This document shows positions 1 through 6,519 of a stretch of DNA of 9,752 bases, piece after piece (within the stretch, counting starts at the first letter, position 1; the number at the start of each line of letters is the position of its first letter). The stretch spans positions 1 to 9,752 of the forward strand of contig JAFDAW010000192.1 of assembly GCA_019313605.1 (NCBI GenBank), read 5' to 3'. The notes below the pieces were generated by a model. It was not told the DNA's origin. It made no database searches and worked only from the letters and a program-made list of their open reading frames with translations. This stretch comes from Deltaproteobacteria bacterium (GTDB taxonomy: Bacteria > Myxococcota_A > UBA9160 > SMWR01). Both the position numbers and the translations under genes were made by a program.

Positions 1-1
1 C

Positions 2-352
2 TTCTTCAGTCAATTCGACAACGAGTTCGTCGAGTCGGCCTGGACGATGCGCGAGGTCTTCAACTTGACCACCCGGCTCTTCCTGGCGTTCGGCATCGCG
101 TTCGAGTTACCGGTGCTCGTCTTCTTTCTATCGATCTCGGGGATCGTCGACGCGAAAACCCTGCTCAAGGGGACCCCCTACGCGGTGCTCGGCGTGTTCG
201 TGGCAGCGGCGATTCTCACGCCGCCGGATTGGGTGAGCCAGATCTTCCTCGCGATCCCGATGATCGGTCTCTACCTGCTCGGCGTCGGAGTGGCCTTCGT
301 GTTCGGAGGCTCGAAGCGAAAGCGCGCGAAGGGCGAAGAAGAGCCTTCCTAG
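2..352 (+). CDS. tatC: Sec-independent (twin-arginine) translocase subunit TatC, C-terminal part
   Basis: This is the 3' end of a polytopic inner-membrane protein; the 5' end lies left of the window, leaving 116 codons in the frame starting at base 2. TatC is the receptor of the Tat pathway. It binds twin-arginine signal peptides and, with TatA/TatB, exports folded proteins across the cytoplasmic membrane. The visible sequence carries the TatC signatures LAFGIAFELPV (with the conserved glutamate) and AAILTPPDWVSQ (with the conserved aspartate), and the last three membrane segments of the six-helix family. It ends in a short basic/acidic cytoplasmic tail, SKRKRAKGEEEPS. Full-length TatC is usually about 240-260 residues, so roughly half is here. 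The gene is convergent with accC; a hairpin lies in the 60-bp gap. The family call is very secure. Whether tatA/tatB sit upstream cannot be seen. Confidence 0.95.
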   Translation, partial: FFSQFDNEFVESAWTMREVFNLTTRLFLAFGIAFELPVLVFFLSISGIVDAKTLLKGTPYAVLGVFVAAAILTPPDWVSQIFLAIPMIGLYLLGVGVAFVFGGSKRKRAKGEEEPS

Positions 353-354
353 GA

Positions 355-379
355 GCACGACCCCTGAATGGGGTCGTGC
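355..379. terminator. Terminator-like hairpin between convergent tatC and accC
   Basis: A perfect 10-bp inverted repeat, GCACGACCCC / GGGGTCGTGC, with a 5-nt loop (TGAAT) starts 2 bp after the tatC stop codon. It lies between two genes that converge on it, which is where a shared bidirectional terminator is expected. Neither side has a clear T-tract, so it is not a textbook intrinsic terminator. It could act as a transcript-end stabiliser or with Rho. Confidence 0.55.
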
Positions 380-412
380 GACGCTGCAAAGGGAATTCGA
401 AGAATTCCCCCG

Positions 413-1765
413 CTAGCTCGACCTTTCCCTTTTGATCACGGTCTCGACAAAATCCGTCGTGTAGTGACCGGAAACGAATTCGGGTTGGCGCAGCGCCTTG
501 CGATGGAAGGAGATGGACGTCGCGATCCCCTGGATGTCGTACTCCTCGAGCGCCCGATCGAGCCGCGCGATCGATTCTTCGCGATCGCTCCCCCAGGCGA
601 TGAGCTTCGCGATCAGCGGATCGTAGTGGGTCGTCACCCGGGTTCCCTGCTCCACGCCGGAGTCGACCCGAATGCCGGGGCCGGTCGGCGGAACGTAGAC
701 TTCGATCAAGCCGGGAGAGGGGATGAAACTCTTATCGGGGTTTTCGGCGTAGATGCGCGCCTCGATGGCGTGGCCGCTGAACTCCACGTCGCTCTCGCTG
801 ATCTGCAGTGGCTCGCCCGCAGCGATCCGGATCATCTCCACGACGATATCGACCCCGGTGATGGCCTCGGTGATCGCGTGCTCGACCTGGATTCGCGTGT
901 TCATTTCGAGGAAGTAGAAGTCCCCGGCCTGGTTCACGAGGAACTCGCAGGTTCCCACCCCGCAGTAGCCGACGGCTTTCGCCGCGGTCACTGCTGCGCG
1001 GCCCAGTTCGGCTCGCAACTCCGGATCGATATGATTCCCAGGCGCTTCTTCGATCAGTTTCTGGTGCCGGCGCTGAATCGAACACTCGCGTTCGCCCAGG
1101 TGCAGCGCATTGCCGTGCGAGTCGGCGAGAAATTGAACCTCGATGTGACGCGGGTTCTCGACGAATTTCTCGAGATAGAGGGTGGCGTTTCCGAACGCGG
1201 ATGCCGCCTCGCCGCGCACGCGCTCGAGCGCCTGGGCAAGTTGGGCGGGATCATCCACCCGACGCATTCCCTTGCCACCGCCGCCGGCACTCGCCTTGAC
1301 GAGAACGGGATAACCAAGGCTCTCCGCAACCCCCGCCGCTTCCTCGTCGGCGATCGGCTCAGTGGTGCCGGGCACCACCGCGACCCCGGCGGACGCCATC
1401 GTCTGGCGCGCGGTGATCTTGTCGCCCATCGCGCGAATCACAGCGCCCGAGGGGCCGATGAAGCGAACACCGGCCGCCTCGCAGCGATCGGCGAAGTCCG
1501 CGTTCTCGGACAGAAATCCGTAGCCGGGATGAATCGCATCGGCGCCTTCGCGCTGCGCGATTTCGACCACGCGCTCGGCCACCAGGTACGAATCGCGGGC
1601 GGGAGCCGCTCCGCAGGGAAAGGCTGAATCGGAGAGACGCACGTGCAGCGCCTCCTCGTCGGCTTCGGAGTAGATCGCGAGGGGTGCAATTCCCATCTCG
1701 CGACAGGCGCGCACCACGCGCACCGCAATCTCGCCTCGATTTGCAATCAGGATTTTCTGGAACAC
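413..1765 (-). CDS. accC: Biotin carboxylase subunit of acetyl-/propionyl-CoA carboxylase (stand-alone, no BCCP domain)
   Basis: A 450-residue ATP-grasp enzyme that uses ATP and bicarbonate to carboxylate biotin held on a separate carrier protein. The biotin carboxylase N-domain is at about 1-114, the ATP-grasp domain at about 115-320 and the C-domain to the end. Key residues fall at E. coli AccC spacing: K116, K157 before the glycine loop SAGGGGKGM, E274, E287, N289, R291, Q293, E295 and R337. ERECSIQRRHQKLIEEAP is intact. The usual NTRLQVEHPVTE reads NTRIQVEHAITE, a mild Pro-to-Ala change. The start is GTG: the codon at 1763-1765 is preceded in frame by TAG five codons further upstream, which is the pccB stop. 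The ribosome-binding site is weak, suggesting translational coupling to pccB 21 bp upstream. The length excludes a PccA/MccA-type fusion carrying its own biotin domain. It is paired with pccB, so the acceptor is probably propionyl-CoA or a similar acyl-CoA rather than only acetyl-CoA; this part is inference. Confidence 0.93.
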   Translation of the reverse strand: MFQKILIANRGEIAVRVVRACREMGIAPLAIYSEADEEALHVRLSDSAFPCGAAPARDSYLVAERVVEIAQREGADAIHPGYGFLSENADFADRCEAAGVRFIGPSGAVIRAMGDKITARQTMASAGVAVVPGTTEPIADEEAAGVAESLGYPVLVKASAGGGGKGMRRVDDPAQLAQALERVRGEAASAFGNATLYLEKFVENPRHIEVQFLADSHGNALHLGERECSIQRRHQKLIEEAPGNHIDPELRAELGRAAVTAAKAVGYCGVGTCEFLVNQAGDFYFLEMNTRIQVEHAITEAITGVDIVVEMIRIAAGEPLQISESDVEFSGHAIEARIYAENPDKSFIPSPGLIEVYVPPTGPGIRVDSGVEQGTRVTTHYDPLIAKLIAWGSDREESIARLDRALEEYDIQGIATSISFHRKALRQPEFVSGHYTTDFVETVIKRERSS

Positions 1766-1786
1766 AGCAGACCAATCACTCGCGCG

Positions 1787-3337
1787 CTAGAGGGGAATGT
1801 TTCCGTGCTTCCTGGGCGGCGTTTGCGTCCGCTTGGTGGCGAGCATCTCGAGCGCAGAAATAATCCGCGGCCGCGTCTCCTCGGGCTGGATCACGGCGTC
1901 GACGTAGCCGAGTTCAGCGGCCTTATAGGGGCTCGCGAAGGTCTCGCGATAGTCGTCGCTGAGTTCCTGCCTGCGCTGCTCGGGATCTTCGGCGTCGATG
2001 AGATCCTTGCGGAAAACGATATTCACCGCCCCCTCCGGTCCCATCACGGCGATCTCCGCGGTCGGGAAGGCGAGGTTGATGTCGGCGCCGATGTGTTTGC
2101 TGTTCATCACCACGTACGCCCCGCCGTAGGCCTTGCGGGTCACCACCGTGATCCGCGGCACCGTGGCCTCACAGAACGCGTAGAGCAACTTGGCGCCGTG
2201 CTTGATGATCCCCCCGTGCTCCTGCTTCACGCCCGGCAGGAAGCCCGGGACATCGACGAACGTGACGAGCGGGATGTTGAACGCGTCGCAGAAACGGACG
2301 AAGCGCGCCGCCTTCATCGAAGCCTTGATGTCGAGGACTCCGGCGAGGTAATTGGGTTGATTCGCAACGATCCCGACCGAATGACCCGCGAATCGCCCAA
2401 AACCCACGATCATGTTGCGGGCGTTGAACGGCGCCACCTCGAAGAAGTTGCCGTCGTCGACGATCAACCGGATCAACGCCTTCATGTCGTAGGGCTTGTT
2501 GGGTCTGTCGGGAACCAGCAGGTGCAGTTCGGGCGACATCCTGTCCGACGGATCCTGCGTGGCGACGAACGGCGGCTCTTCGTGATTGTTCTGGGGAATG
2601 AACGAGAGCAGCGACTGAATCGTCTGAATGCATTCCTCTTCGGATTCAACCGCGAAATCGGACACGCCACTCTTCATGGCGTGGGCGGTCGCACCCCCGA
2701 GGGCTTCAGAGGTCACTTCTTCGCGGGTCACGGTCTTGATGACGTCGGGCCCGGTGATGAACATATTGCTGGTATTCTTGACCATGATGATGAAGTCGGT
2801 CATCGCAGGCGAGTAGACGGCACCTCCCGCACACGGACCCATGATCGCCGAGATCTGCGGAACGACGCCTGAAGAGGTCACGTTGCGCAAGAAGACTTCC
2901 CCGTAACCGCCGAGGGAAACCACGCCCTCCTGAATCCGCGCCCCCGCACCGTCGTTGATCCCGATCACCGGTGCACCGACCTTTGCGGCCAGGTCCATGA
3001 TCTTGCAGACCTTCTCCGCGAAGGCGCCCGAAAGGCTCCCGCCAAATACCGTGAAATCCTGCGAAAACACGAAGGTCTGACGGCCCGCAACAAGGCCGTA
3101 GCCGGTCACGACCCCGTCCCCGAGCACCTTGTTGTCCTGCATTCCGAATTCGGTGCAGCGGTGGGTCACGAACGCGTCGACTTCGACGAATGTTCCCGGA
3201 TCGAAAAGTCTGTTGATCCGCTCGCGGGCGCTGAGTTTGCCGGCTTCGTGCTGGCGCTGGATGCGCGCCTCGCCGCCGGCCTGCAGCGCCAACTCGTTCA
3301 TCTGTTCGAGTTTCTTGATCTTCTCTTCGACCGACAT
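1787..3337 (-). CDS. pccB: Acyl-CoA carboxylase carboxyltransferase (propionyl-CoA carboxylase beta / MmdA family)
   Basis: A 516-residue carboxyltransferase of the crotonase fold, normal for PCC-beta/MmdA (about 510-540). It moves the carboxyl group from carboxybiotin to an acyl-CoA, giving (S)-methylmalonyl-CoA from propionyl-CoA if the assignment is right. Two carboxyltransferase half-domains are visible. The N-half contains GAGARIQEGVVSLGGYGEVF and GPCAGGAVYSPAMTDF, with glycine-rich oxyanion-hole segments. The C-half contains VDVPGFLPGVKQEHGGIIKHGAKLL, KAYGGAYVVM and AFPTAEIAVMGPEGAVNI. The C-terminus PPRKHGNIPL is the typical PCC/MmdA ending. ATG is at 3335-3337, with a GAGAG stretch upstream as a poor ribosome-binding site. 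It lies 21 bp before accC and 138 bp after the dehydrogenase, all co-directional. A sodium-pump methylmalonyl-CoA decarboxylase alpha subunit is the main alternative. The adjacent biotin carboxylase and absence of mmdB-like membrane genes favour a carboxylase. Confidence 0.93.
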   Translation of the reverse strand: MSVEEKIKKLEQMNELALQAGGEARIQRQHEAGKLSARERINRLFDPGTFVEVDAFVTHRCTEFGMQDNKVLGDGVVTGYGLVAGRQTFVFSQDFTVFGGSLSGAFAEKVCKIMDLAAKVGAPVIGINDGAGARIQEGVVSLGGYGEVFLRNVTSSGVVPQISAIMGPCAGGAVYSPAMTDFIIMVKNTSNMFITGPDVIKTVTREEVTSEALGGATAHAMKSGVSDFAVESEEECIQTIQSLLSFIPQNNHEEPPFVATQDPSDRMSPELHLLVPDRPNKPYDMKALIRLIVDDGNFFEVAPFNARNMIVGFGRFAGHSVGIVANQPNYLAGVLDIKASMKAARFVRFCDAFNIPLVTFVDVPGFLPGVKQEHGGIIKHGAKLLYAFCEATVPRITVVTRKAYGGAYVVMNSKHIGADINLAFPTAEIAVMGPEGAVNIVFRKDLIDAEDPEQRRQELSDDYRETFASPYKAAELGYVDAVIQPEETRPRIISALEMLATKRTQTPPRKHGNIPL

Positions 3338-3447
3338 TCGGCTCAGCTCTCGTGGTTGGGGGTTGGCGCTCGAGCGCGCCTGACGGAGGCCGAACTCGGC
3401 TCACCGGCGCAGGAGTCTATCAGATTCGTCGGGGCTCCGCTGAGTGC

Positions 3448-3459
3448 GAAAGCGCTTTC
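3448..3459. promoter_or_regulatory. 12-bp perfect palindrome with LacI-family-type core, before pccB
   Basis: GAAAGCGCTTTC is a perfect palindrome in the 138-bp gap between the dehydrogenase stop and the pccB start. On the coding strand it reads TGAAAGCGCTTTCG. That closely resembles the operator style of LacI-family repressors (central CG, flanking A/T arms, cre-like). No T-run follows, so it is not an intrinsic terminator. No LacI-family regulator gene is in the window, so the binding protein is unknown. A second perfect 12-bp palindrome, GCGCTCGAGCGC, lies at 3366-3377 in the same gap, closer to the pccB start. Confidence 0.35.
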
Positions 3460-3475
3460 AATCCAGCGACTTGAA

Positions 3476-4631
3476 TCAACCGCGAAGGAGTTCCCGCGCA
3501 ACCACGAGGCGCTGAATCTGATTGGTGCCCTCGTAGATCTGCAAGAGTTTCGCGTCGCGCATCAGCTTCTCGACCGGGTATTCCTTCGTATAGCCGTTGC
3601 CGCCAAAGACCTGGACGGCGTCGACCGTGATCCGCATTGCGGCATCCGTCGCAAAGCACTTCGCGATCGAGGAGTTCTTGGCGGCCCGCTGCCCCTGATC
3701 GACCATCCAGGCGCTCTTCTGGGTCAGCAGGCGCGCGGCCTCGATATCTTTCGCCATGTCGGCCAGCATGAATTGGACGGCCTGAAAGGTGCCGATCGGC
3801 GAGCCGAAGGCCTTTCGCTCGAGCGCGTAGGCGGTCGACTCATCGAGCGCCCGCTGTGCGATTCCCGTGGCGAGCGCCCCGATTGGCGGGCGCGTTCGGT
3901 CCAGGGTACGCATCGCAGTCTTGAAACCCTCGCCCTCGGCGCCGAGTCGCTGACTCTCCGGAACACGAACCCCGTCGAAGTGAATCGAACGGGTATCACT
4001 CGCGCGCTGGCCGAGTTTGTCTTCTTTCTTACCGAGGGAGATTCCCGGCAGGTCCGCGGGTACGATGAACGCGCAAATCCCCTCGTGGCGACTGGTGCGG
4101 TCGAGGGTTGCAAAAACCGTGTAGAGATCGGCCTCGCCACCGTTGGTGATCCAGCACTTGGTTCCGTTGAGGACGTAATCCGAGCCATCTTTTTCGGCCA
4201 GCAGTTGAAGCCCCGCGACGTCCGAGCCCGCGTCGGGTTCGGAGAGGCAGAATGCAATCAACGAAAACTCGCTCGCACAATGCGTTAGCCACTCTATGAG
4301 TTAGCCACTCTTGCTTCTGCTCTTCGCTGCCGGCGACGATAATCGGCATCACACCGAGGTCGTTGCACGTGATCGAAGTGCTGATCCCCGAACACGCCCA
4401 CGCGATTTCCTCGGTGACCACGCAGATGTCGAGCGAAGAGAGTCCGAGCCCGCCGTAATCGGTCGGTATGGCGGCACTCGCAAATCCGAGTTCCCACGCC
4501 ATCTGGATGACCTTGCGCGGAAACTCGCCCGACTGATCGTGTTTGGCAGCAATGGGCGCGATCTCGTCTCGCGCGAACCGGCGGGCGGCTTCTTGAAGGG
4601 CGTTCTGCTCGTCAGTCAGTTCAAACTGCAT
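3476..4631 (-). pseudogene. Acyl-CoA dehydrogenase, frame broken by a 16-bp tandem duplication
   Basis: This is an FAD-dependent acyl-CoA dehydrogenase of the short/branched-chain type, which oxidises acyl-CoA to trans-2-enoyl-CoA and passes electrons to ETF. The N-terminal part (from ATG 4629-4631, MQFELTDEQNALQ) is in one frame and runs open to 4029. The rest (about 3476-4300) is in another frame; its first usable start is TTG at 4261. The break is a duplicated 16-bp unit at 4279-4310. Deleting one copy gives QEWLTHCASEFSLIAFCLSEPDAGSD, which aligns without a gap to the family, and a protein of exactly 379 residues. Intact landmarks are the FAD/substrate loop CLSEPDAGSD, WITNGG, RKAFGSPIGTFQAVQF, QVFGGNGYTKEYPVEKLMRDAK and the catalytic-base segment YEGTNQIQ (Glu about 362 of the restored protein). 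The start is chosen by a good GGAGG 6 nt before ATG. As written, only a 200-residue product with 112 native residues, or a re-initiated 261-residue C-terminal piece, could be made. It lies between iclR and pccB in the same direction. A sequencing or assembly error remains possible. Confidence 0.85.
4279..4310 (-). repeat. 16-bp tandem duplication causing the frameshift in acyl-CoA dehydrogenase
   Basis: On the coding strand the first unit (4310 to 4295) is GAGTGGCTAACTCATA and the second (4294 to 4279) is GAGTGGCTAACGCATT. The units abut directly, share the first 11 bases and match at 14 of 16. Sixteen is one more than a multiple of three, so the extra copy shifts the frame. The first copy also brings a TAA (4301-4303) into the downstream frame. 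Confidence 0.9.
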
Positions 4632-4636
4632 CGGCG

Positions 4637-4650
4637 GCCTCCGTGGAGGC
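4637..4650 (-). promoter_or_regulatory. Shine-Dalgarno of the dehydrogenase inside a short inverted repeat
   Basis: On the coding strand GCCTCC-AC-GGAGGC precedes the dehydrogenase. The GGAGG of the right arm (4642 to 4638) is the ribosome-binding site, 6 nt before the ATG at 4629-4631. A 5-bp stem with a 4-nt loop could mask the site. It decides the start at 4631 over a further upstream ATG at 4673. Whether the stem forms in vivo is inference. Confidence 0.5.
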
Positions 4651-4722
4651 AATCTACACCGTCCATGACGCAACCGACACCGCGGCCCGAAGTTGAAGTG
4701 GGGCTGATTGGGACAGTCGCGA

Positions 4723-5520
4723 TCAGCCCGGCGTGTAACCGAGGTCGCGCGACAAGCGATCCGCTGCCGCTACCACCTTGGGAACGATGTCTCCGAGCAA
4801 CTCGTCGGGTCCCAGCCGGAAGGAAGGTCCCGAGGCCGACAGCGCGGCGACCGCTACGCCGGTTCGATCGTAGACGGGTGCGGCCACACAGCTCAGACCT
4901 TCCTCGCACTCTTCGAGGTCCAGCGCGTAGCCCAGGCCCGCGGCGGTTCGGACCTGCTCGTAGAACTTGATCGGATCGACGATCGTGGCGGGCGTTCGCG
5001 CCGGAAGCTCCCGCCCCGCCACCACATTCTGGTCGTAGAGCTGGCGGCAGCACTCGCTCGTCGCGCCGAGAAGTACCTTTCCCAGCGCCGTGCAGTGGAC
5101 CGGAAGGCGTTGGCCAACCCTGGAGGGGGCGAGAATGGGCTGCTGGTGGACCTGGGCGTCTACGTGAACGACTTCGAAGGAAGTCATCTGCGCGAGGTGA
5201 ACAGTTTCGCCGATCTCCTGGGCGAGGTCGCGCAAGATCGGTCGCACCTGATCGAGCAGTGAGTGGCTTCGGCAGAAAGTCTCGCCGAGTTCGAGGCACT
5301 TGGCGCCGAGTCGATAGCGTTCGTTGGCCGAACTCTGCTCGATATACCCGCGCTGTTCGAGTGTCGCGAGCAAGCGAAATACATTGTTCTTGTGGAGATT
5401 TAGGCGCCGCGAAAGTTCGGTTACGCCCAGCTCGTCTTCCGCGCGAAACTCCTCGAGCAAGCGGAGTGCGTGGCTGACGGTCTGGATTACGTAATCGCTC
5501 TTGGGTTTTTTCGGCGACAT
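4723..5520 (-). CDS. IclR-family transcriptional regulator
   Basis: A 265-residue DNA-binding regulator of IclR type. The N-terminal winged helix-turn-helix lies at about 10-80: YVIQTVSHALRLLEEF leads into GVTELSRRLNLHKNNVFRLL, the recognition-helix region, and then the wing RGYIEQSSANERYRLG. The C-terminal GAF-like effector domain follows (about 85-260), with the family segment RVGQRLPVHCTALGKVLLG, the two-cysteine stretch SECCRQ, and EGLSCVAAPVYDRTGVAVAALSASGP. IclR proteins usually bind small organic acids or aromatic compounds and control adjacent catabolic genes. The co-directional dehydrogenase and carboxylase genes 90 bp and more downstream are the obvious candidates. The ATG at 5518-5520 is preferred because GAGGGG lies 9 nt upstream; an in-frame ATG at 5544 (273 residues) has no ribosome-binding site. 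An 18-bp palindrome 48 bp upstream of the start may be its autoregulatory operator. The ligand is unknown. Confidence 0.92.
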   Translation of the reverse strand: MSPKKPKSDYVIQTVSHALRLLEEFRAEDELGVTELSRRLNLHKNNVFRLLATLEQRGYIEQSSANERYRLGAKCLELGETFCRSHSLLDQVRPILRDLAQEIGETVHLAQMTSFEVVHVDAQVHQQPILAPSRVGQRLPVHCTALGKVLLGATSECCRQLYDQNVVAGRELPARTPATIVDPIKFYEQVRTAAGLGYALDLEECEEGLSCVAAPVYDRTGVAVAALSASGPSFRLGPDELLGDIVPKVVAAADRLSRDLGYTPG

Positions 5521-5568
5521 GCGGTTGCGCCCCTCGTCCCCCATGACGACGAACGATTGGACGCAGTC

Positions 5569-5586
5569 CCGACTCGATCGAGTCGG
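5569..5586. promoter_or_regulatory. 18-bp perfect palindrome, candidate IclR operator
   Basis: CCGACTCGATCGAGTCGG is a perfect inverted repeat with no spacer, 48 bp upstream of the preferred iclR ATG. Dimeric or tetrameric IclR-family proteins bind palindromic operators near their own promoters, so negative autoregulation is a plausible reading. The sequence is directly visible; the function is inferred from position and family habit. Confidence 0.5.
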
Positions 5587-5647
5587 TTCAACCGGGCGCG
5601 ACGGCAGTGGGGGAATCGCCGCGTTCCGTAGTCCGTTGACCTTTATC

Positions 5648-5701
5648 TACCGAATTTCCGATGCCTCGACGTCTGAATTCAGAACTGAAATTCCGACGGT
5701 A
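5648..5701. repeat. Nested inverted repeats in the iclR leader region
   Basis: The outer arms are TACCGAATTTC (5648-5658) and GAAATTC plus CGGTA (5687-5693 and 5697-5701), separated by a 3-nt bulge on the right. The centre contains the perfect 12-bp palindrome TCTGAATTCAGA (5672-5683), and an overlapping TTCAG-AA-CTGAA dyad. Together they could fold as a branched or bulged hairpin in RNA, or be binding sites. No function can be assigned. Confidence 0.4.
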
Positions 5702-5783
5702 GCGAAACCTGCAGTTACGACCGGCAACAGCGATAGCAAGAGAACCAACGTAGAGCGGGTAATGCTGTTCGTAGCCCGTTCGC

Positions 5784-5813
5784 CTTCTACCGCACGGCTT
5801 GGAGTTTTGTCAA
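5784..5813 (-). promoter_or_regulatory. Candidate sigma-70 promoter reading towards iclR
   Basis: On the minus strand a perfect TTGACA (5813 to 5808) is followed after 18 nt by TAGAAG (5789 to 5784), four of six to the -10 consensus. The -35 overlaps a TTTTGT-CA-ACAAAA dyad (5805-5818). It would start transcription near 5777 and yield a leader of about 257 nt before iclR. The match is moderate and unsupported by other data. Confidence 0.35.
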
Positions 5814-5919
5814 CAAAATTTCTCGGCTTTGCGACAGAGAATCGACATCCGTCGCGCTGCGGTGTGGATCTTAGCGTTCCAGTGGGCCGACGGTGCAGGT
5901 AATTTCGATCTTTCAGGAT

Positions 5920-5952
5920 AAAAACCAGCAGGTGAAAAAAATTGGCCGCTGG
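5920..5952 (-). terminator. Rho-independent terminator after lspA
   Basis: Just past the lspA stop, the coding strand has CCAGCGG, a 15-nt A/T-rich loop with a T7 run, then CTGCTGG followed directly by TTTTT (5924 to 5920). The stem is 7 bp with one G-T pair. Hairpin plus T-tract immediately after the last gene of the envelope cluster fits an intrinsic terminator separating it from iclR. Confidence 0.6.
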
Positions 5953-5954
5953 GA

Positions 5955-6473
5955 TTACGAGTTTGACTCGCCGTCGCCGGCAGAACTTCGTTGCTCGCCT
6001 TCGCTCGCGAGCAATTCCAACACGAGAAGCCCAACTCCGACCACGATCGCCGAGTCCGCGACGTTGAAGTCGGGCCAGGAATAGCCGCGCCAGAGACGAA
6101 AGTGCAGAAAATCGACGACTTCCTGCCTGAAGATGCGATCGATCAGGTTTCCAACCGCACCACCTAGAATCAAGCCGAGCGCGAGCGCGGCAAGCCGGTC
6201 CCCGGGGGAGAGCTTCCGAAAAAACGAAACAATGATCCCCACTGCGATCAATGAGACGGAAATGAAGAAGGAGAGGCGATAAACCTGCGGAGCATCCGAG
6301 AACAAACCAAACGCCGCACCGGTGTTGCGGACATGCGTAAGGTAGAAAAACCCCGGAATGACGGGGATCCTGTCCGCGTAGCTGAGATGCATGTCGATCG
6401 CGATCTTGGTCGCTAGATCGAGAACGAGAACAATCAGAAATGCGCCAGCTGCGATGCGAAACTTCGGCGTCAT
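5955..6473 (-). CDS. lspA: Lipoprotein signal peptidase (signal peptidase II)
   Basis: A 172-residue inner-membrane aspartyl protease that removes the signal peptide from diacylglyceryl-modified prolipoproteins. Four membrane segments are visible, at about 7-26, 66-85, 95-111 and 139-156. The family boxes are VRNTGAAFG (49-56), GGAVGNLIDR (104-113), VVDF (119-122) and FNVADSAI (136-143). The catalytic pair should be Asp121 and Asp140, 19 apart as in characterised LspA enzymes. The ATG at 6471-6473 is chosen because the protein then begins like the family, MTPKFRIAAGAFL. An in-frame GTG at 6483-6485 adds four residues, and neither has a strong ribosome-binding site. It is the last gene of a co-directional cluster with a PBP1B-like enzyme and a lipoprotein that is itself a likely substrate. 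A terminator follows the stop. The ileS gene, often next to lspA, is absent. Confidence 0.95.
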   Translation of the reverse strand: MTPKFRIAAGAFLIVLVLDLATKIAIDMHLSYADRIPVIPGFFYLTHVRNTGAAFGLFSDAPQVYRLSFFISVSLIAVGIIVSFFRKLSPGDRLAALALGLILGGAVGNLIDRIFRQEVVDFLHFRLWRGYSWPDFNVADSAIVVGVGLLVLELLASEGEQRSSAGDGESNS

Positions 6474-6519
6474 GAGGCCCGGCACGCTATCACACAGCTC
6501 TCGCTGGGGCTATTAGGGT

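Larger units (their letters stand above)
5521..5919. other. Intergenic region upstream of iclR, no convincing gene
   Basis: About 400 bp between the terminator after lspA and the iclR start. It is visibly richer in A/T than the flanking genes over about 5640-5945. A 133-codon open frame on the + strand (5501-5902) overlaps the iclR start and has no recognisable domain. I take it as chance. The region holds the palindrome at 5569-5586, the dyads at 5648-5701 and the candidate minus-strand promoter at 5784-5813. If that promoter is real, iclR has a leader of roughly 250 nt. Confidence 0.5.

Noticed and set aside
368..4288. Long + strand open frames (419, 409 and 375 codons) opposite accC, pccB and the dehydrogenase
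   Set aside because: All mirror the third-position GC bias of real minus-strand genes; none shows family motifs.
4029..4300. Programmed frameshifting in the dehydrogenase
   Set aside because: The two frames overlap, so a +1 shift could in principle join them. No slippery site or stimulator was recognised, however, and the tandem duplication explains the break exactly.
5501..5902. A 133-codon + strand open frame in the gap upstream of iclR
   Set aside because: It overlaps the iclR start and lacks a good ribosome-binding site or a domain. Composition looks non-coding.
5810..6034. A 74-codon minus-strand open frame overlapping the end of lspA
   Set aside because: It is out of frame with lspA, without domain or ribosome-binding site, and overlaps the terminator.
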